Shown: positions 32,650 through 41,766 of the stretch, in pieces
How the letters are laid out: every line of letters starts with the position of its first letter
Position numbering within the stretch: position 1 is the stretch's first letter
Assembly: GCA_009840165.1 (NCBI GenBank)
Contig: VXOG01000037.1
Location: 1-64,000 of the forward strand
DNA from: Chloroflexota bacterium
GTDB taxonomy: Bacteria; Chloroflexota; Dehalococcoidia; Lucifugimonadales; UBA3495
DNA length: 64,000 nt
Reading direction: 5' to 3'
Notes under the pieces: generated by a model
Databases searched by the model: none
Told to the model about the DNA's origin: nothing
Seen by the model: only the letters and a program-made list of their open reading frames with translations
Position numbers and translations under genes: made by a program

Positions 32650-33990
32650 ATGGCCGAAACTATCCAGGAACAATACATTCGCATGAATCCCCGCTCGCGG
32701 GAGCTGCAACCCAACTACCAGGCCCGGTTTCCGTCGGGCAGCCCCGGCCACGACGGCTATACCTCGGACCCGTTTCCGGTGGTGATCGCCCGGGGCAGCG
32801 GACCGCGCAAGTGGGACGTCGATGGCAACGAATACGTGGACTACGGCATGGGGTCGGCGTCCCTGCTACTGGGGCACGCGCACCCTGAGGTGGTTGCTGC
32901 GTTGTCGGGAGTGTTGGAAGCCGGGTCGCACTTCGGCGCGCCCACCGAGTCGATGCTGGAATGGGGCGAACGGGTCTGCACGCTGATGCCCTGCGTGGAC
33001 AAGGTGCGTTTCGTCGGCTCCGGCGCAGAGGCCACCATGCTGGCGATGCGCGTGGCGCGGGCCTACACCGGCAAGGAGAAGATCATCCGGTGGGAGTCGC
33101 ACTACCACGGCTGGCACGACTACGTAATGCCCGGCAACCTGCCGCCCTTTGACGTGCCGGCGTCCATCGGCATACCCCAGGGAACCATTGACTCCATCAT
33201 CGTGCTGCCGACTGACCTGACGGCGCTGGAGAACGCGCTGAACAGCGACGACAACATCGCCGGCGTCATCACCGAGGCATCGGGCGCGTCCTACGGCACG
33301 GTGCCACTGCCCGACGGGTTCCTGGACGGCGTGCGTAGGCTGACCCGCGAGCACGGCGCGGTGATGATCCTGGACGAAGTGATCACCGGGTTCCGCTGGG
33401 CGCCGGGCGGCGCGCAGGAACGGCTGGGCGTTGACCCAGACATCTGCACCATGGCCAAAATCATCACCGGCGGGCTGCCGGGCGGAGCCGTGGGCGGACG
33501 GGACGAGTTCATGGCGGTGATGCACCAGACCGGCGACAGCCACCACGACCGCTACGAGCGGGTACTGCACGGCGGGACGTTCAACGCCAACCCGTATGCC
33601 GCCGCGTCGGGCAACGCCGCGCTGCGCCTGGTCGCGACCGGCGAGTACAACGCCCAAGCCGACCTGATGGCCCAGCGGCTGCGCGTGGGCCTGCGCGAGG
33701 TGGTGGAACGCCGCGAGGTCAACGCCACCGTGTACGGCGAGGCCTCAACCTTCCACCTCTTCTTCGGCGAGCGCAGCATTGACGGCTTGGACGCATCCCG
33801 GTTGAAGGACCAGCCGGCGGACATCCAGCGAACCCTGCGGCAGGCCTTGCAGGTGCGCGGGGTGGACCTGATGTCCCGCACCAGCGGTGTCCTCTCCGGC
33901 ACGCACACGGAGGCGGACATCGACTTCACCATCGAAGCCTTCGACGGCGCTATCGCCGCGATGATGGACGAGGGGTTGGTGCAGCACTAA
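32650..33990 (+). CDS. Class III PLP-dependent aminotransferase, glutamate-1-semialdehyde aminomutase-like
   Basis: 446 residues from the ATG at 32650, preceded by AAAGGAG. The PLP fold is clear: VRFVGSGAEATMLAMRVAR, the pyridine-contacting Asp in GAVMILDEVITGFR, and the Schiff-base Lys at 270 in MAKIITGGLPGGAVGGR. These are shared with HemL-like glutamate-1-semialdehyde aminomutases. No heme-pathway gene is next to it and the length is a little above HemL, so it may act on another amino acid or amine. Many Chloroflexota carry several such paralogues. Confidence 0.88.
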   Translation: MAETIQEQYIRMNPRSRELQPNYQARFPSGSPGHDGYTSDPFPVVIARGSGPRKWDVDGNEYVDYGMGSASLLLGHAHPEVVAALSGVLEAGSHFGAPTESMLEWGERVCTLMPCVDKVRFVGSGAEATMLAMRVARAYTGKEKIIRWESHYHGWHDYVMPGNLPPFDVPASIGIPQGTIDSIIVLPTDLTALENALNSDDNIAGVITEASGASYGTVPLPDGFLDGVRRLTREHGAVMILDEVITGFRWAPGGAQERLGVDPDICTMAKIITGGLPGGAVGGRDEFMAVMHQTGDSHHDRYERVLHGGTFNANPYAAASGNAALRLVATGEYNAQADLMAQRLRVGLREVVERREVNATVYGEASTFHLFFGERSIDGLDASRLKDQPADIQRTLRQALQVRGVDLMSRTSGVLSGTHTEADIDFTIEAFDGAIAAMMDEGLVQH

Positions 33991-34016
33991 TTTCCGACTC
34001 GTCCAGGCGGACGCAA

Positions 34017-34052
34017 AACCAGCCCCCCGCCGGATCCGGCGGGGGGCTGGTT
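34017..34052. terminator. Perfect 36-base palindrome between convergent genes
   Basis: The arms AACCAGCCCCCCGCCGGA and its exact complement meet without a loop. AAAA precedes it and TTGAT follows. It separates the convergent aminotransferase and gamma-glutamyltransferase genes and is best read as a bidirectional terminator. Confidence 0.8.
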
Positions 34053-34067
34053 GATACTGAGATGTGA

Positions 34068-35801
34068 TCAGTAGCCGATGGCGTAGCCATCGTAGCGGGG
34101 ATCGGCGGCGCCGTGGAGCGCTCCGGTATCGGGGTCGATGTACAGGGCCATTTCGCGGCCGGTTACGCCGTCCCAGGCGTCCAGCTCATGCACCGGATGG
34201 CCCATGGCGCGGAGTTGGCGCATGGCGGCGGCATCGAAGCGGCTTTCCATGAGCAGGCGGTCTTCGGCGGTGTGGGGGATGGTTGACTCAGTGCCGTCGC
34301 CCACATGCTTCCAGCGGGGCGCCTCGACGGCTTCCTGCACGGTCATACCGTAGTCGATCAGATCGGTGATGATCTGCATGTTGCTCTGCACCTGGCAGTC
34401 CGCACCCGGAGTTCCCAGTACATAAGTGAGACGTCGCGCACTGCTCCCGTTGCTGGCGGAATCGCCACGCCGGAAAACCATCACAGGGTTCATGGTGTGG
34501 CGAACGCGCTTGCCGGGTTGCAGACAATCGACGTGGTTGGGATCAAGATGCCAGTAGGTCATGCGGTTGTTGAGCAGGATGCCGGTGTTGCCGGCGACCA
34601 GGGACGAGCCCCAACCGCTCTGGATGCTTTGCAACTGGCACACGGCGTTGCCGTTCCGGTCCGCAACTACGAAGCAGGTGGTGTCCTCCTCTTCGCTGTG
34701 GGGGCCCCGGCGGCCGGCTCCGGCTGGAGCGGCCATGCGACGCTCGGGCTGGAAGCGCCAGGGGTCGCCGGCCTCCATGCGAGCCGACGCCTGGCCGCGA
34801 TTGATGAGACGGGCCCTTTCCCGACCGTACTCTTCTGACAGCATACCGGCCAGAGGAACGTCGATGTAGTCGGGGTCGGCGACGTATGCTTCGCGGTCGG
34901 CGAAGGCCATTTTCTTGGCTTCCACCATCAGGTGTATCGACTCGGGCGAGCCGAACCCCAGGGCGGCTATATTGTACTGTCGGATGACGTTCAGTTCCTG
35001 CAACAGGATGTGTCCGCTGGAGTTGGGCGGGGCCTCGTACACCGTGTAGTCGCCGTAATCCGTCGAGATGGGTTCCTGCCAGCGGGCGGAGCAGTCGTTG
35101 AGGTCGGCCATGGTCAGCAGGCCGCCCTGCTCCTCGCTGAAACGCACGATGGCCTCGCCGACGCTGCCCCGGTAGAAGGCGTCGCGGCCCTCCTGGGCGA
35201 TGGTGGACAGAGTGCTGGCAAGGTCCGACTGGCGGATGATGTCGCCGGGCCTGAGTGGTTCGCCGGTATCGCTGCGGGTGAATATGGCCCGGCTGGTGGG
35301 GAACTCGCAGAGCAGGGAATCGCCGGCGATGGCGCCGGACAGATAGTGAGTTACCGGGAACCCGTCATCGGCCAGAGCGATGGCCGGAGCAAGCAAGTCG
35401 CTAAGGGGGAGGCTTCCGTATGCCTCGTAGGCGTCGAGCCAGGCATTGAGGATGCCGGGCACCGAAACGCTGAGGATGCCCTTCATAGGAATGCCCTGCC
35501 GGTAACGCTCCAGAGTGGCGGCATAGGGCGCGGCGCCGGTGCCGTTGCATACTCGGAGGCTGTCATCCTCAGAGCGGTAGGCCATGATGAAACCGTCGCC
35601 ACCGATGCCGGACATCAGCGGCTCGACGACGCCCAGGGCGGCAGCGGTGGCAATGGCGGCGTCAAAGGCGTTGCCGCCCCTTTGCAGGACGCTCACTCCG
35701 GCTTGCGCGGCCAGGGGATGGCCGGCGCAAACCATGCCGTTGCGTCCCATGACGACCGGACGGTGCGCGGTGAAACCAATGCCGTGAGGTGTGTTGGACA
35801 T
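34068..35801 (-). CDS. ggt: Gamma-glutamyltransferase family protein
   Basis: 577 residues from the ATG at 35801, which follows GAGGAG; the frame extends to 35843. The N-terminus (MVCAGHPLAAQAGVSVLQRG, GNAFDAAIATAAALGVVEP, GIGGDGFIMAY) is that of GGT-type Ntn-hydrolases. The autoprocessing/catalytic Thr lies in EEDTTCFVVADRNGNAVCQL, where the usual TTH is TTC. The small-subunit GSMxxGA-type motif is not obvious. There is no signal peptide, so it would be cytosolic, unlike periplasmic E. coli Ggt. It splits gamma-glutamyl compounds or acylates such as cephalosporin-like amides. Confidence 0.85.
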   Translation of the reverse strand: MSNTPHGIGFTAHRPVVMGRNGMVCAGHPLAAQAGVSVLQRGGNAFDAAIATAAALGVVEPLMSGIGGDGFIMAYRSEDDSLRVCNGTGAAPYAATLERYRQGIPMKGILSVSVPGILNAWLDAYEAYGSLPLSDLLAPAIALADDGFPVTHYLSGAIAGDSLLCEFPTSRAIFTRSDTGEPLRPGDIIRQSDLASTLSTIAQEGRDAFYRGSVGEAIVRFSEEQGGLLTMADLNDCSARWQEPISTDYGDYTVYEAPPNSSGHILLQELNVIRQYNIAALGFGSPESIHLMVEAKKMAFADREAYVADPDYIDVPLAGMLSEEYGRERARLINRGQASARMEAGDPWRFQPERRMAAPAGAGRRGPHSEEEDTTCFVVADRNGNAVCQLQSIQSGWGSSLVAGNTGILLNNRMTYWHLDPNHVDCLQPGKRVRHTMNPVMVFRRGDSASNGSSARRLTYVLGTPGADCQVQSNMQIITDLIDYGMTVQEAVEAPRWKHVGDGTESTIPHTAEDRLLMESRFDAAAMRQLRAMGHPVHELDAWDGVTGREMALYIDPDTGALHGAADPRYDGYAIGY

Positions 35802-35854
35802 AACGGACTCCTCGGTATTGTACCGCCGGATCAGGCAGCGCAACCTTCTGTTCG

Positions 35855-36676
35855 CTACAGCGCAGGACTTGAACTGGTCACAGGGCGCGTGGAGGCAAGA
35901 ATTTCGGAGGCCACGCCGCTGTTCGTGAAAAACGCAACCTGTTCCTCAGTGAACTGGCCGCCGGCGCTTTGCCGGGTAGTGTGCAGGGTGTCGGTACCGA
36001 TGCTTAACTGGGAGGGCGGATCATGCACAACCGATTCCAGGTTGAGCGCGCCGCAAAGGTCAATGGCGGCGAGGATGGTGTCATACATCACAGCCTGATC
36101 GAAGTTGGTGCTGTCCAGTGTGGCCAGATTGAAGTTGGTGTGGGACAGGCTCGCCTGGGCGAAGTTGGCTTCGGAGAGCAGGGTTCGGTAAAAGGTAGCG
36201 TTGGACAGGTTGGCGGACTTGAGGTCGGCCCAGCTCAGCGTAGCCTCGGAGAAGTCGGTGTAGTAGCAGTAGGTTTCCCTGAGAATAGCCCAGCTCAAGT
36301 TGGCGTTGCGCAGATTGACCTGGTTCAAGTCGGCGCGTTGCAGGTTGGTTCCCTGAAGATTTGCCCGCGTGAGGTTGCTCTCACCCAGTTGGGCCCCCTG
36401 GAGGATGGCCCCGCGCAGGTCGGCGTCCTGAAAGTTGCTCCCGACCAGGTTGCAGAAATGGAGGTCCGCGCCGCGCAGGTCGGCCCCGCTGAAGTCGGAT
36501 CCGGAGAAATCCAGTTCTCCCAAGTTGGCCCAGGATAACTTGGCCTGCTGCAACTGGGAGTTTTGGAAGGCCAGCCCCGTGGCGTCCTTAGTAGCCCGCA
36601 GTTCGTTCCAAGCCACCACGTCGGCGCGCAGCAAATCCAAACGTGGTCGCTTCGTTAGCTTACGCCAAAAGTCCAT
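35855..36676 (-). CDS. Pentapeptide-repeat protein
   Basis: 273 residues from the ATG at 36676, supported by GGAG seven bases upstream (the longer frame starts at a TTG). About 30 consecutive A(D/N)LxX units run from about residue 40 to 205 (for example FSGADLRGADLHFCNLVGSN, ANLQGTNLQRADLNQVNLRN), which form a right-handed quadrilateral beta-helix. Such proteins mimic DNA (Qnr) or act as scaffolds; the sequence does not tell which. The C-terminal 60 residues are not repetitive. It may follow the HesB-like gene on one transcript. Confidence 0.85.
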   Translation of the reverse strand: MDFWRKLTKRPRLDLLRADVVAWNELRATKDATGLAFQNSQLQQAKLSWANLGELDFSGSDFSGADLRGADLHFCNLVGSNFQDADLRGAILQGAQLGESNLTRANLQGTNLQRADLNQVNLRNANLSWAILRETYCYYTDFSEATLSWADLKSANLSNATFYRTLLSEANFAQASLSHTNFNLATLDSTNFDQAVMYDTILAAIDLCGALNLESVVHDPPSQLSIGTDTLHTTRQSAGGQFTEEQVAFFTNSGVASEILASTRPVTSSSPAL

Positions 36677-36802
36677 GACCGCACTCCAGAAACGAGATTC
36701 GTACAACCATGGTTATTCTACACTGGTTCATTGCAAGCGAGGCGTGAACCAGCGGAAGCGGGTTAGCGCGAAATTACGCTTGGCCGGCGCCGCAAAACGA
36801 AA

Positions 36803-36828
36803 CGGGGGCGAAAGTGCTTCCGCCCCCG
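36803..36828 (-). terminator. Intrinsic terminator after the HesB-like gene
   Basis: On the minus strand an eight-base GC stem (CGGGGGCG / CGCCCCCG) is followed by TTTCGTTTT. It begins about 20 bases after the stop of the HesB-like gene, so that gene is probably monocistronic. Confidence 0.75.
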
Positions 36829-36848
36829 ACAAACCGTGTTACAGTCTC

Positions 36849-37220
36849 CTAGTGGCCGCCGCAGCCACAGCCACCGCCACCACAGCCGCAACCGCCCCCG
36901 CCGCAACCACATCCCCCGCTGCCGCAGCCGCCCCCGGCGTACATCGGGTTGTTGATTACGAAGCCGACGCGACCGCCGAACTCTTCAACGTAGTCGATGG
37001 TGGCCTCTTCCAGGAATGGAGCGCTGTCGGAGTCCATCAGGAACTCCACGCCGTCCATCCTGAGCACGGTGTCATCCGGCTGGTGTTCCTTTTCCATGGT
37101 CAGCATGTACTGCAATCCGTGTCCGGCGGGCATTGCCACTACGCGGAGGGCAGAATCGGTTTCGTTCTCGCCCTCCATAACTTCCTTAAGTTTCTCGATG
37201 GCCAGAGAGGTGACGTTCAT
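36849..37220 (-). CDS. HesB/IscA-like protein with Cys/Gly-rich C-terminal tail
   Basis: 123 residues. The A-type carrier fold is recognisable (SLAIEKLKEVM, LRVVAMPAGHGLQYMLTM, VEFLMDSDSAPFLEEATIDY, GFVINNP). In IscA/ErpA the first ligand Cys sits where this protein has H34, and the C-terminal CGC motif is expanded here into seven Cys (99, 104, 106, 111, 113, 118, 120) spaced by Gly. IscA proteins deliver Fe-S clusters or iron. The altered first ligand and the expanded tail suggest a metal store or different cluster chemistry. AGGAG precedes the start. A terminator follows. Confidence 0.82.
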   Translation of the reverse strand: MNVTSLAIEKLKEVMEGENETDSALRVVAMPAGHGLQYMLTMEKEHQPDDTVLRMDGVEFLMDSDSAPFLEEATIDYVEEFGGRVGFVINNPMYAGGGCGSGGCGCGGGGCGCGGGGCGCGGH

Positions 37221-37510
37221 CGTAGTCGCTCCTGATACTGTTGCACACCGGAACTAAACTGCCCCGGCTGGTTGGACCCTAGTAGGCAAAGCCTACCATG
37301 AGGCGGTGAAACCGTCAAACAAAAAGCGGAGCCGGCTCTGCTGAACTGAAGCCAAGGTGAAATCTACATTCGCAGAGCGGAGGGGGTGGACTTTATGCTA
37401 CACACCGCTTTGCGGAGGTGCATAGGCCAATGCTAGCCAACGCCATCAGCCCTGTCAAAGTACGCTATAATTCCGCCACGAAAACGAAAATCCCTATGAG
37501 GTGAGACAAA
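37221..37510. promoter_or_regulatory. Divergent promoter region before the second CoxL-like gene
   Basis: 290 bases between divergent genes; no supported gene. It contains TACGCTATAATTCCG about 50 bases before the GTG start, with a TATAAT match that could be a -10 box for the plus-strand gene. A GAGGTGAG ribosome site follows. Confidence 0.4.
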
Positions 37511-39787
37511 GTGACGACGGCTAATCAAGTGCTTTCGGAAGTTGAGTATGACGTAGTTGGCAAGCGGCCGGTGCGTCCCGACGGCGTGGACAAGGTTACG
37601 GGTCGGGCGCAGTACGGCGCCGACCTGAACCTGAACGGCCTGCTGCACGGCCGAGTGCTGCGCAGCCCTCACGCTCATGCTCGCATCCGGTCGGTGGACA
37701 CCAGCAAGGCGGAGGCGCTGGCTGGCGTGCGCGCCGTGGTAACCGCTGCCGACCTGCCCTTTGCATCCCTGGGCAAGGACGAGTTGGGCAACGACTACAA
37801 CCGCTTCAAGTTCCTGAGCGACAACTTCCTGGCCAGCGACAAGGCCCTGTACCGTGGGCATGCCATCGCCGCCGTGGCCGCCGACAACGCCCACGTCGCC
37901 GAGGCCGCGCTGGCGTTGATCGACGTTGACTACGAGGTATTGGAACCCGTCATCGACGTGCGCGCGGCCATGCAGGACGGCGCGCCGCTGCTGCACGACG
38001 ACCTGGTACACACGTCGGCCATGGGCGAGATGTCCGAAAAGCCCAGCAATGCGGCGTCCTACATGAAGTTCGAGAAGGGCGACACCGCCGGTGGGTTCGC
38101 GCAGGCCGACGTCATCGTCGAGCGCGAGTTCACCACGGCGTCCGTCCACCAGGGCTACATCGAGCCGCATAACGCCACCGCGCACTGGCGGGCGGATGGG
38201 CAAATCAACCTGTGGACCAGCACACAAGGGGCCTTCGTGGTCCGAGCAAACACCGCCGACGTGCTGCGGGTTGACGTATCCGACGTGCGGGTAACGCCCA
38301 TGGAGATCGGCGGCGGGTTCGGCGGCAAGGTGTCGTTCTACCTGGAGCCGGTGGCGGCGCTGCTTTCGCGCAAGTCCGGCGCGCCGGTCAAGGTGCTGAT
38401 GAGCCGCACCGAGGTCTTTGAGGGCAGCGGGCCGGCGCCGGGCAGCTGGATGCGCGTCAAGATGGGCGCCAACCGCGCCGGCAAGATCACCGCTGCCGAG
38501 ATCGAGCTGGCTTTTGAGGCCGGCGCGTATCCCGGCTCGCCCGTGATGCAGGGCGCGACGTGCGCGTTTGCCTGCTACGACCTGGACAATGCCACGGTAT
38601 CGGGCTACGACGTAATGGTGAACAAGCCCAAGACCGCCGCCTACCGCGCTCCCGGCTCGCCGCAGGCCGCCTTCGGCGTGGAGCAGGTGGTGGACGAGGT
38701 TGCCCAAAAGCTGGGCGTGGACCCGGTGGAGTTCCGCCTCAACAACGCATCGAAGGAAGGCGTGCGCAAGGTGGAGGGGCCGGTATTCCAGAAAGTTGGG
38801 CTGGTGGAGTGCCTCGAAGCCGCCCGCAACCACGACCACTACCGGACGCCGCTGGATGGCCCGAATCGCGGACGGGGCATCGCCGCCGGCTACTGGATGA
38901 ACCGAGGGTTCCACTCCAGCGTCAACATGACGGTGAACCCGGACGGCACGGTGAACCTCATCGAAGGCTCCGTTGACATCGGTGGGTCGCGCGCATCCAT
39001 CGCGCAGCAGGCCGCCGAGACGCTGGGCATCGGCTACGATGAGATCAAGCCGCAGGTGGTGGACACCGACTCCATCGGCTTCACCATGGTGACGGGCGGC
39101 AGTCGCACCACGTTTGCCACGGGCTGGGCCGCCATCCTGGCCGCCGAGGACGTGAAGACGCAGATGGTGGAGCGGGCCGCGTCCATCTGGGACGTGCCGG
39201 CCGAAGAGGTCGAGTACGACTCGGGCGTGATCCGCCACAAGTCGGAGGAACTGAGTTTCACGTTCCAGGAACTGGCGCGTCAGCTCTACACCACCGGCGG
39301 CGGCATCACCGGCACGGCCAGCCTGGATCCGACGGGCGAGGGCAACTCATTCGGCGTACACGTGGTGGACGTGGAGGTTGACCCCGACACGGGCAAGACC
39401 GAGATTCTGCGCTACACGGCCATCCAGGACGCCGGCAAGGCGGTGCATCCCAGCTACGTGGAGGGGCAGATCCAGGGCGGCGCGGTGCAGGGCATCGGCT
39501 GGGCGCTGAACGAGGAATACTACTTCGGCGACAGCGGACAGATGATGAACTCCAGCTTCCTGGACTACCGGATGCCCACGTCGCTGGACCTGCCGATGAT
39601 CGACACGGTGATCGTGGAAGTCGCCAACCCCGGGCATCCCTACGGCGTGCGTGGCGTGGGCGAGGTCCCCATCGTGCCCCCGCTGGCCGCCATCGCCAAC
39701 GCGGTAGAGCAGGCCACGGGCAAGCGCATGACGGCACTGCCGATCACGCCGGGCAGCGTGCTGGAAGCGGAGTGGAACGGCGGGTAG
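37511..39787 (+). CDS. Xanthine dehydrogenase/CoxL-family molybdopterin-binding oxidoreductase (second copy)
   Basis: 758 residues from a GTG at 37511, eight bases after GAGGTGAG. It is a paralogue of the gene at 7519-9810, sharing the hammerhead domain (RPDGVDKVTGRAQYGADLNL), the MPT motif EIGGGFGGKVSFYLEP, the loop TAAYRAPGSPQAAFG and the catalytic Glu at 718 in RGVGEVPIVPPL. Again the loop is not that of form I CO dehydrogenase, and no CoxM or CoxS gene flanks it. It should oxidise aldehydes or N-heterocycles after recruiting its redox subunits from elsewhere. Confidence 0.9.
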   Translation: MTTANQVLSEVEYDVVGKRPVRPDGVDKVTGRAQYGADLNLNGLLHGRVLRSPHAHARIRSVDTSKAEALAGVRAVVTAADLPFASLGKDELGNDYNRFKFLSDNFLASDKALYRGHAIAAVAADNAHVAEAALALIDVDYEVLEPVIDVRAAMQDGAPLLHDDLVHTSAMGEMSEKPSNAASYMKFEKGDTAGGFAQADVIVEREFTTASVHQGYIEPHNATAHWRADGQINLWTSTQGAFVVRANTADVLRVDVSDVRVTPMEIGGGFGGKVSFYLEPVAALLSRKSGAPVKVLMSRTEVFEGSGPAPGSWMRVKMGANRAGKITAAEIELAFEAGAYPGSPVMQGATCAFACYDLDNATVSGYDVMVNKPKTAAYRAPGSPQAAFGVEQVVDEVAQKLGVDPVEFRLNNASKEGVRKVEGPVFQKVGLVECLEAARNHDHYRTPLDGPNRGRGIAAGYWMNRGFHSSVNMTVNPDGTVNLIEGSVDIGGSRASIAQQAAETLGIGYDEIKPQVVDTDSIGFTMVTGGSRTTFATGWAAILAAEDVKTQMVERAASIWDVPAEEVEYDSGVIRHKSEELSFTFQELARQLYTTGGGITGTASLDPTGEGNSFGVHVVDVEVDPDTGKTEILRYTAIQDAGKAVHPSYVEGQIQGGAVQGIGWALNEEYYFGDSGQMMNSSFLDYRMPTSLDLPMIDTVIVEVANPGHPYGVRGVGEVPIVPPLAAIANAVEQATGKRMTALPITPGSVLEAEWNGG

Positions 39788-39821
39788 AGTTCCCTTTACT
39801 CCGGACCGATACGGTACCAAA

Positions 39822-39844
39822 GGGGGCGATGGCGCATCGCCCCC
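39822..39844 (+). terminator. Hairpin after the second CoxL-like gene
   Basis: Nine-base arms GGGGGCGAT and ATCGCCCCC with a five-base loop, then GACTTCTTT. It lies between the stop at 39787 and the start of the GNAT gene at 39866. Confidence 0.65.
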
Positions 39845-39865
39845 GACTTCTTTGAGGATTGACGC

Positions 39866-40381
39866 ATGCGGATAGAATTCGGCGAGTGGCAGATACGGAG
39901 CTTCCGACCTGACGATGCGCCGGCGTTGGCGAAGTATGGCAATAACCGGGCAATCTGGCGCAACCTGTGGGATCGTCACCCCTATCCCTACGGTATTGAG
40001 GACGCAGAAGAGTGGATACAGTTTGCCATCGGGCAGGAACCGGAGACGATATTCGCCATTGCATCCAGAGATGAAGCCATCGGGTGCATTGGGATGTTGC
40101 CGCAGGACGACGTGGCTCGTATTTCCGCCGAAGTCGGCTACTGGTTGGGCGAACCCTTCTGGAATCGGGGCGTCGCCACCGACGCCTTGAGAGCGCTGAC
40201 CGAGTATGCCTTCGGCGAGCTTGAACTGATCCGGCTGTTCGCAACCGTGATGGAATGGAATCCGGCATCGGCGCGGGTCCTCGAAAAAGCGGGCTATCAA
40301 TACGAGGGACTGCTGCGGAAAAGCGTCATTAAAGATGGGAAAATCCTGGATCAGTGGATGTACGCCATAGTGCGCGATTAG
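39866..40381 (+). CDS. GNAT N-acetyltransferase, RimJ/RimL type (copy 1)
   Basis: 171 residues with the single GNAT domain of the RimJ/RimL group. The acetyl-CoA-binding motif is VGYWLGEPFWNRGVATDALR and the following helix and C-terminal NPASARVLEKAGYQYEGLLR is the RimL-type signature. Its N-terminus (MRIEFGEWQIRSFRPDDAPA) is almost the same as copy 2 at 41247, with which it shares about half of its residues by eye. Substrate could be a ribosomal protein or a small amine. A small gene and a broken HEPN gene separate the copies. Confidence 0.88.
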   Translation: MRIEFGEWQIRSFRPDDAPALAKYGNNRAIWRNLWDRHPYPYGIEDAEEWIQFAIGQEPETIFAIASRDEAIGCIGMLPQDDVARISAEVGYWLGEPFWNRGVATDALRALTEYAFGELELIRLFATVMEWNPASARVLEKAGYQYEGLLRKSVIKDGKILDQWMYAIVRD

Positions 40382-40437
40382 CGTCCCCCTTTTGCGCTAT
40401 GATATATGCAGACAATTCCGGCGCGGGAGCCGTTCCA

Positions 40438-40767
40438 ATGGCATACGGCGTTATCGACAAAACCCTTGAGCAGCAAATCGTCAACATCGTTCAGCGCACA
40501 CTGGACGACCACTACCAGGGCGCGTTGACCTTCGGCCCCATTCGCGTCGAAGAAACAGACGACATGGTGACCGGCGAGTGGTATCTGCACATCTACATCG
40601 TGGTCGATGGAGATTACGAGTTGCTGCACGACCATTGGAGCGGGCTGTTTTCATGGCACATCGAGTCGGACCTCAAAGCCATTGGGGTCACCCAGTTCGT
40701 CCTCCACTCTTTCATTTCTAAAGACGACTGGACATGGTTTCATAAGGCGCAGCGTCTTGATTTCTGA
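40438..40767 (+). CDS. Small protein partner of a HEPN-like gene
   Basis: 109 residues from the ATG at 40438, with GGGAG eight bases upstream; the frame is open from 40354. The sequence (GVIDKTLEQQIVNIVQRTLD, YLHIYIVVDGDYELLHDHWS) looks like a small alpha/beta domain. The next frame, a HEPN-like gene, begins at a TTG overlapping its last 11 bases. HEPN toxins usually pair with MNT or another small antitoxin; this protein is not a recognisable nucleotidyltransferase. I infer a partner role from context only. Confidence 0.5.
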   Translation: MAYGVIDKTLEQQIVNIVQRTLDDHYQGALTFGPIRVEETDDMVTGEWYLHIYIVVDGDYELLHDHWSGLFSWHIESDLKAIGVTQFVLHSFISKDDWTWFHKAQRLDF

Positions 40768-41221
40768 CGACCTGCTGGACGTTGCCCGGCGTCTTGCCGA
40801 AGGCAACCCCTCTCAAACCGATCTCCGCCGCGCCATTAGTAGCGTCTATTATGCTCTATTCCACGCCATCGCCCAGAGCAACGCCGATACGTTGGTCGGG
40901 GACGCCCCCCTAGTTCGCGATCCAGATGCCTGGCGTCAAGCCTATCGCGCCCTGGACCATGGCTAGGCCAGACGGCGCTGCGAACAAGCACGCAGCGATG
41001 CCCGCTTTTCTTCGCCTATCCAATGTCTGGCCGGGCATTTTGTCCTCCTCCAAACTCGCCGCCACCGAGCAGACTACGACCCGGACGCCACTTTCTCCCA
41101 ACCGGATGTCTTGGACACTATTACCCAAATCGACGAAACAATCGTCGCTTTCCGCAACGCCCCGGCCCGGGAGCGCCGCGCCTTCGCCGTGTTCGTTCTG
41201 ATGCGGGAACGCCAGGAGTGA
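40757..41221 (+). pseudogene. HEPN-like gene interrupted by an in-frame amber codon
   Basis: Starting at a TTG at 40757, the frame encodes SDDLLDVARRLAEGNPSQTD, RRAISSVYYALFHAIA and AYRALDHG, then TAG at 40964-40966. The same frame continues without a shift through ARRRCEQARSDARF, RRHRADYDPDATFSQPDVLD and RRAFAVFVLMRERQE to TGA at 41219. Both halves read as one HEPN-fold protein (R/K-x-AISxxYYALFHA, then RHRADYDPxATF). A single Gln-to-stop change would explain it. TAG terminates other genes in this window, so I call it a pseudogene; readthrough is the alternative. Confidence 0.65.
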
Positions 41222-41246
41222 ACGGCAGGTTGGTCGGAGGCATCCA

Positions 41247-41762
41247 ATGCGCATTGACATCGGCGAGTGGCAGGTTCGCAGCTTCTACACCGAGGATGCG
41301 GAGGCGCTGGCGAAGTATGCCAACAACCGCAACATCTGGCGCAACATCCGCGACGCCTTTCCTCATCCCTACCGGCTGGAGGATGCGGATGCCTGGATAC
41401 GGATGGCGGGCCGGCAGTTTCCCGAAGTCAGCTTCGCCATCGCCGACGCCAACGAGGTCATCGGCACCATCGGCCTGGGGCTGCAAACCGACGTGAACTA
41501 TCGCTCCGCCGAAATCGGCTACTGGCTGGGCGAGCCTTTCTGGGGACAGGGCATTGCCACCGCCGCCTTGCAGGCCCTCACCGAATACGCTTTCGTCAAC
41601 TACAACCTGATCCGGCTGTTCGCCTACGTGTACGACTGGAACCCGGCCTCGGTGCGGGTTCTGGAAAAGGCGGGCTACGCTTTCGAGGGCCGTCTGCGTA
41701 AGAGCGCCACCAAAGACGGCCAGACTGTTGACCAGTTGCTGTACGCAATGGTGCGGGAGTAA
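41247..41762 (+). CDS. GNAT N-acetyltransferase, RimJ/RimL type (copy 2)
   Basis: 171 residues, the same length as copy 1. Acetyl-CoA motif IGYWLGEPFWGQGIATAALQ; C-terminal NPASVRVLEKAGYAFEGRLR. It is clearly a paralogue of the gene at 39866, so a tandem duplication is interrupted by the HEPN module. The stop TAA overlaps the ribosome site of the cytochrome gene, so these two may be co-transcribed. Substrate unknown. Confidence 0.87.
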   Translation: MRIDIGEWQVRSFYTEDAEALAKYANNRNIWRNIRDAFPHPYRLEDADAWIRMAGRQFPEVSFAIADANEVIGTIGLGLQTDVNYRSAEIGYWLGEPFWGQGIATAALQALTEYAFVNYNLIRLFAYVYDWNPASVRVLEKAGYAFEGRLRKSATKDGQTVDQLLYAMVRE

Positions 41763-41766
41763 AGAG

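Noticed and set aside
37433-39238. Minus-strand frame of 601 codons opposite the second CoxL-like gene
   Set aside because: Antisense shadow with His/Val/Gly-rich sequence and no recognisable domain.
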